Shown: positions 20,743 to 23,313 of the stretch, one piece after another
Position numbering within the stretch: the first letter of the stretch is position 1
How the letters are laid out: each line of letters opens with the position of its first letter
From: a virus
Strand: one strand, 5' to 3'
Length of the DNA stretch: 23,313 nt
IMG/VR virus record: IMGVR_UViG_3300017917_003154
Span: 1-23,313 of that record
Made by a program: the position numbers and the translations under genes
Notes under the pieces: generated by a model
The model's database searches: none
The model's input: the letters and a program-made list of their open reading frames with translations, nothing else
Told to the model about the DNA's origin: nothing

Positions 20743-21013
20743 GCTGAATCAGAATCTTGCGAATTTCATTGTAAGCAAACTGTTGAACCTGCTTATCAGT
20801 TGCATTATCAAGAACATAATACATTCTATTCAGATAATCATCTTGAGTTGTAACTTTAATAACTTTTGCTTTAGTTACACCAAGACCTGAAATAGGAGAA
20901 CCTGCTTTAGTTTTTGGTCTGCCAAAGTTTCCAGTTACATTACCTTGAGTACGAAGTTTAGGTTTGATTTTGGAAAGATTAGAAGTTGCAAAGTTCATCT
21001 GTGTTTTATTCAT
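20729..21013 (-). CDS. Unknown basic protein (94 aa)
   Basis: MNKTQMNFATSNLSKIKPKL starts a basic, glycine-rich N-terminal half (RTQGNVTGNFGRPKTKAGSP, probably disordered), then a compact helical part (TTQDDYLNRMYYVLDNATDK, QVQQFAYNEIRKILIQRGQW). The basic tail plus helical domain suggests nucleic-acid binding. A second ATG is at residue 6. Its TGA lies in the loop of cassette 12's hairpin, so gene end and stem-loop overlap. Confidence 0.76.
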   Translation of the reverse strand: MNKTQMNFATSNLSKIKPKLRTQGNVTGNFGRPKTKAGSPISGLGVTKAKVIKVTTQDDYLNRMYYVLDNATDKQVQQFAYNEIRKILIQRGQW

Positions 21014-21076
21014 ACAAGTATGATAGCACATAAAGTGCCTCTGTGCTCTTTTATTGTGCCACTTGTACTTGTGTCC
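21011..21076 (-). promoter_or_regulatory. Early cassette 13 (weak -35, degenerate stem)
   Basis: -10 TATCAT (21025-21020) after TGC, ACTTGT, ATG 21013; the palindrome centre is TT with arms CATAC/GTATG kept. The -35 position holds GAGCAC, no match, so the extended -10 would have to suffice. The stem-loop (about 21056-21076) is poor and lies inside the last codons of the upstream gene. Confidence 0.65.
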
Positions 21077-21239
21077 TATTGATGTGCTCTACTGTGCTCT
21101 GGAGTTTGTTATACAGAGCATTTAGAGATACTTTACCAGAACTCTCCATGAGTTTCTGTTCTTTTCTGGACAACAGTTGTAGAGCACTTTTTAGTGCATC
21201 CAACTCATCAAGATTCAATCTTACAAAATCTTCAGTCAT
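21051..21239 (-). CDS. Unknown helical protein (62 aa)
   Basis: MTEDFVRLNLDELDALKSAL then QLLSRKEQKLMESSGKVSLN form amphipathic helices, ending NKLQSTVEHINRTQVQVAQ. It overlaps the membrane-protein stop as ATGA and is the last of four coupled genes from cassette 14. The last codons carry the remains of a GTGCCA-type arm. No family recognised. Confidence 0.74.
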   Translation of the reverse strand: MTEDFVRLNLDELDALKSALQLLSRKEQKLMESSGKVSLNALYNKLQSTVEHINRTQVQVAQ

Positions 21240-21427
21240 TTTGAAGAACCTCCAGGAGAATTAAAGATAGCATTAGTAAGGAAGATGATAGCAAAGTTCT
21301 GCCAGAAGGACAAGGTTACACCAAACCAAGACAGAATCAGTCCAAGTAACCACGCCTCAAAAAGAAGTCCAGCAGTTGCAAGAACAATTACAACAAAGAG
21401 AGCAAGAGCAGTAGCAGAAGTTTTCAT
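21236..21427 (-). CDS. Hydrophobic membrane protein (63 aa)
   Basis: MKTSATALALFVVIVLATAG, LLFEAWLLGLILSWFGVTLS and FWQNFAIIFLTNAIFNSPGG give two to three hydrophobic helices with few charges; one Glu (E24) lies in the membrane part. A GGAG ribosome-binding site nine bases before the ATG supports the start, and the ATG also overlaps the upstream stop as ATGA. Similar small membrane proteins are frequent in cyanomyoviruses; function unknown (an inner-membrane role is inferred). Confidence 0.8.
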   Translation of the reverse strand: MKTSATALALFVVIVLATAGLLFEAWLLGLILSWFGVTLSFWQNFAIIFLTNAIFNSPGGSSK

Positions 21428-21633
21428 TTTACAATTCTCCAGTGTGGATCATTTACTTTCTCAATCCAGAAAAAGTATTTCTTATTAAGAGATGCAAGAA
21501 ATAGTTTAGTATCAGTTTCCTGTTCTACATGACATCCATGAAACTTGTCCATGATGTTAGAAAATCTATTCTTTGCTTTATTTGAAATGGGTTCTACATT
21601 TACCATTTTACGTTTCACTTTAGTTTGCATCAT
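21424..21633 (-). CDS. Unknown basic protein (69 aa)
   Basis: MMQTKVKRKMVNVEPISNKA starts a basic protein (KNRFSNIMDKFHGCHVEQET, then KLFLASLNKKYFFWIEKVND, PHWRIVK) with the look of a small alpha/beta fold. ATGATG at 21633 overlaps the upstream TGA. Second of four coupled genes. No motif recognised. Confidence 0.75.
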   Translation of the reverse strand: MMQTKVKRKMVNVEPISNKAKNRFSNIMDKFHGCHVEQETDTKLFLASLNKKYFFWIEKVNDPHWRIVK

Positions 21634-22037
21634 ACATGAAGTGCAGCAGAGGGGATTTCTACTTGTTTCACCACATCAGGGAAACGATAATCATTAGTAT
21701 AACATACCCATTCACCATCTTTGGTGAACACATAGGAGTATTGTTCACTATCACTCAAATACTCATTTAGATCAGAATCATAACGAGGGGGGCAATCTTC
21801 ACCACGTTGAGAATAATATTCAGGACCATACTCTTCATTGAGTTTAGTATCCCAACGAGAAGTAGTCCAAGGAGAACTCATATCACCACCATCAATGAGT
21901 TCAGAAACTTTCTCTTTAGTGTTGTAATGAGTGCGAAGAATGCGACCCATCCATTCAGGATAACCATCCCAGTGAGAGTAAGCAGAAAGAATAGAACCAT
22001 CAGAAAGTTCCAATCCAATACGAGAACGTGTTGCCAT
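21630..22037 (-). CDS. Conserved phage protein, MATRSRIG family (135 aa)
   Basis: MATRSRIGLELSDGSILSAY, SHWDGYPEWMGRILRTHYNT and VSELIDGGDMSSPW are the diagnostic opening of a widespread phage protein of unknown function (basic start, H-W-D-G-Y-P, L-I-D-x-G-D). The C-terminal part, SYVFTKDGEWVCYTNDYRFP, is beta-rich. It has a leader of roughly 16 bases with no Shine-Dalgarno and leads a four-gene coupled unit. Confidence 0.83.
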   Translation of the reverse strand: MATRSRIGLELSDGSILSAYSHWDGYPEWMGRILRTHYNTKEKVSELIDGGDMSSPWTTSRWDTKLNEEYGPEYYSQRGEDCPPRYDSDLNEYLSDSEQYSYVFTKDGEWVCYTNDYRFPDVVKQVEIPSAALHV

Positions 22038-22047
22038 GTGTTTTATT

Positions 22048-22118
22048 GATTACTCTGTAATCATAGCACAGATTCCCCTGTTTGTGGGGAAACCTGTGCC
22101 AGTTTGTCAAGTGTCACT
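22048..22118 (-). promoter_or_regulatory. Early cassette 14 (leadered type)
   Basis: Stem-loop 22118-22095 with one mismatch, no good -35 (CCCACA at the 17-bp position), -10 TATGAT (22065-22060) after TGC. The inverted repeat GATTAC AGA GTAATC (22062-22048) begins in the -10. After it, GTAATCAATAAAACACATG closely parallels the leader of cassette 12. Confidence 0.74.
22067..22091. repeat. 25-bp repeat in cassette 14 (second copy in cassette 15)
   Basis: Matches 23191-23215 at 24 of 25 bases, differing only at the tenth or eleventh base (C or T). It replaces the -35/spacer segment found in the other cassettes and contains an ACAG...CTGT inverted repeat. Confidence 0.85.
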
Positions 22119-22119
22119 A

Positions 22120-23112
22120 TTACACTTCAATCAATTCATCATTGGATTCAACATCAATAATTTGAGGAACAAATCCTTTGAAATTGATAATAGGTTCTTC
22201 CATCTCAAACTTATTGAGTCCACACTTTTCTGCAAATGATTGAAAAACAAAACTATAAATTGAATTAAGTTCTTCAATTTCTTCTACAAGTTGTTCACGT
22301 TCTTCTTGAGCATTTTCAGATAGAACATTTTGCAAAAATCCTACTGCAATAACTTTTTTACCAGAAGCAATTCCTTTCATTGCAGCAGTAAAAGCGCGTT
22401 CAACATAGGTAGACCTGCCATTGTTAATTGCAATAACTTCAGTGTAGTTATCTACATTGAAATAATCAGATGCAAACTTTTCTGCTTGTTTCTTGGAGAA
22501 ATTAACCATATTATTAGATGCTTTAATATTTTTAAGCACCTTTTTGCAACGATTTTCTACAACAATTTGTGTGAAAGAATGACTGATTTGATTCCACCAA
22601 GACATGCACTCATGGAGATGAGGAGTTTTGTCTTGACGTGAAATCCACTTTGCCAAACGAACTTCAAAATCTTCAGGTTTAGCAGGTTTTGAATGTGCAT
22701 GGTTATTGCAACCAAGACCAATCTCATCTTTAAGGTCTTCAATGTTACAATCACCCTTAAGTTTAACTACAAGATAAATCCATTTATCTTGTCCAATAGA
22801 CTTAAGTGCACGACCACGAGTAAAACCATCAATGGAAGTTCCATCCTCAAGAATAATAGGAGGACAGGCATCAATTTGGATGCCATTAGCTTCAATGCTC
22901 ATCTTCAGATTGTCTCTGTTGAGAGCAGAAGTTCCAGTAGCACGTGCTACATTATTTTCTTGACCTTTGCTATTCTTGTATGAGATGCTTTTGCACTCAC
23001 GAATTTCAAGTCCAACAACTTGTGCTGTATTGAACTTAGGATACTTGAATTCGCTAAACCATTCAAGTTGAGGAACCTCACAGGGAGTTTGAAGTTTTTT
23101 GTAAATTGCCAT
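22120..23112 (-). CDS. ParB-like protein (330 aa)
   Basis: Residues about 65-120 (LNRDNLKMSIEANGIQIDAC, PPIILEDGTSIDGFTRGRAL, KSIGQDKWIYLVV) form a ParB/sulfiredoxin-type core with the DGFTRGRA box at 95-102 in the place of the nucleotide-binding G-x-x-R-x-x-A motif. The remaining two thirds are helical (RLAKWISRQDKTPHLHECMS, FSKKQAEKFASDYF) with a charged C-terminal coiled segment (EEREQLVEEIEELNSIY). Such phage ParB-like proteins are variously linked to DNA binding or nicking. The start ATG 23112 has no Shine-Dalgarno and lies about 60 bases after its promoter. Nothing like a parA is nearby. Confidence 0.75.
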   Translation of the reverse strand: MAIYKKLQTPCEVPQLEWFSEFKYPKFNTAQVVGLEIRECKSISYKNSKGQENNVARATGTSALNRDNLKMSIEANGIQIDACPPIILEDGTSIDGFTRGRALKSIGQDKWIYLVVKLKGDCNIEDLKDEIGLGCNNHAHSKPAKPEDFEVRLAKWISRQDKTPHLHECMSWWNQISHSFTQIVVENRCKKVLKNIKASNNMVNFSKKQAEKFASDYFNVDNYTEVIAINNGRSTYVERAFTAAMKGIASGKKVIAVGFLQNVLSENAQEEREQLVEEIEELNSIYSFVFQSFAEKCGLNKFEMEEPIINFKGFVPQIIDVESNDELIEV

Positions 23113-23174
23113 AGTTAAAATAAATCGCAGGATTGCAAATGGTCAGATAATTTCTGCAAAAGCATTTCTCATCT

Positions 23175-23242
23175 GATGCAAGCATCATAACACAGATTCC
23201 TCTGTTTGTGGGGAATACTGTGCCAGTTTGATTTGTGTCACA
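23175..23242 (-). promoter_or_regulatory. Early cassette 15 (long-leader type)
   Basis: Stem-loop 23242-23219 (TGTG-CA/TG-CACA), no clear -35, -10 TATGAT (23189-23184) after TGT. The inverted repeat GATGC TT GCATC (23186-23175) begins in the -10. The ParB-like gene starts about 62 bases downstream, the longest leader of the set. It directly follows the tRNA-Ala gene. Confidence 0.73.
23191..23215. repeat. 25-bp repeat in cassette 15 (first copy in cassette 14)
   Basis: One mismatch to 22067-22091. Together with the matching stem-loops the shared block is about 50 bases long, so these two cassettes descend from a common copy distinct from the TTGACT-type cassettes. Confidence 0.85.
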
Positions 23243-23313
23243 TGGAGAATACCAGAGTCGAACTGGTGACTAATGCTTGCAAAGCACTCATTTTACCACT
23301 AAACTAATTCCCC
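23243..23313 (-). tRNA. trnA: tRNA-Ala(UGC)
   Basis: Complete cloverleaf with its first base at the window edge: acceptor GGGGAAT/ATTCTCC including the G3-U70 pair that identifies alanine tRNAs, D stem GTTT/AAAT, anticodon stem AGTGC/GCATT with loop TTTGCAA (anticodon TGC), T stem ACCAG/CTGGT with loop TTCGACT, discriminator A73. CCA is not encoded. One base after it begins the stem-loop of cassette 15. Confidence 0.94.

Noticed and set aside
14071-21031. N-terminal extensions reading CYHTC before MKNQ/MNK in many early genes
   Set aside because: The extension is only the translation of the -10 and palindrome; it would start upstream of the transcription start and is identical because the DNA module is repeated.
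23114-23185. Upstream reading frame MLASDEKCFCRN in the leader of the ParB-like gene
   Set aside because: The ATG lies in the -10/palindrome and probably before the transcription start; the frame overlaps the main start without coding features.
14068-23242. CRISPR-like array from the regularly recurring repeats
   Set aside because: Spacing is irregular (300-1200 bp), the intervening DNA is coding, and the repeats contain promoter elements; there are no cas genes.
14113-23242. GTGCCA stem-loops as ordinary Rho-independent terminators
   Set aside because: No T-run follows the stems on the minus strand; a few bases later comes the -35. Termination may be factor-dependent or the stem may protect or process RNA, so they are described as stem-loops only.

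Overview
The window is a stretch of a T4-like cyanophage (marine Synechococcus/Prochlorococcus myovirus). The evidence is the order gp25 - gp6 - giant AT-rich structural gene, typical cyanomyovirus small proteins, a T4-type late promoter box in front of gp25, phage-type tRNAs, and a cluster of cyanobacterial-type DnaA boxes. Every supported gene lies on the minus strand, so the text below follows transcription from right to left.

Region 1 (1-10620), late structural genes: gp25 (GTG start, late box AATAAATA just upstream) overlaps gp6 by one base. gp6 is followed after one base by a giant open frame of at least 2689 codons that runs off the left edge. It carries Gly-Gly-Tyr-type repeats and a degenerate YHYH domain, and sits where T4 has gp7. 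A small unknown gene (81 aa) precedes gp25.

Region 2 (10671-12397): an intrinsic terminator ends a leftward run of small genes: a 46-aa basic protein, a 57-aa protein, a GT-A type glycosyltransferase, and 111-aa, 53-aa and possibly 40-aa proteins. A good sigma70 promoter at 12533-12561 would drive this run.

Region 3 (12398-13001), no convincing gene: a replication-origin-like segment with eight exact TTTTCCACA boxes (five in a helically phased row), two 22-bp iterons, a leftward promoter, and a rightward promoter (TTGACA-17-TACAAT) that has no rightward gene to serve.

Region 4 (13002-23313), early small-gene region: about 30 small genes in 15 short operons. Each operon is preceded by a compact regulatory cassette of about 60-75 bp. 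In transcription order it holds a GTGCCA...TGGCAC stem-loop, a -35 box, a 17-bp spacer, an extended -10 (usually TGCTATCAT), and an inverted repeat fused to the -10. In ten cassettes the start ATG begins six bases after the -10, so the predicted mRNA starts at or next to the AUG (leaderless); in an eleventh (19333) the six-base site is the first of two tandem ATGs. In the other four the gene begins after a longer leader. The cassette extends into the coding sequence and gives unrelated proteins a common MKNQTT-like beginning. Recognisable products include an ArdA-like antirestriction protein, an HAD-family phosphatase, an MGME1/PD-(D/E)XK nuclease, a ParB-like protein, several small membrane proteins, tRNA-Thr(UGU) inside an operon, and tRNA-Ala(UGC) at the right edge. 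The layout resembles the promoter-early-stem-loop (PeSL) cassettes described for T4-type phages, with features (leaderless start, arm-conserved palindrome, N-terminal tag) that deserve a closer look.
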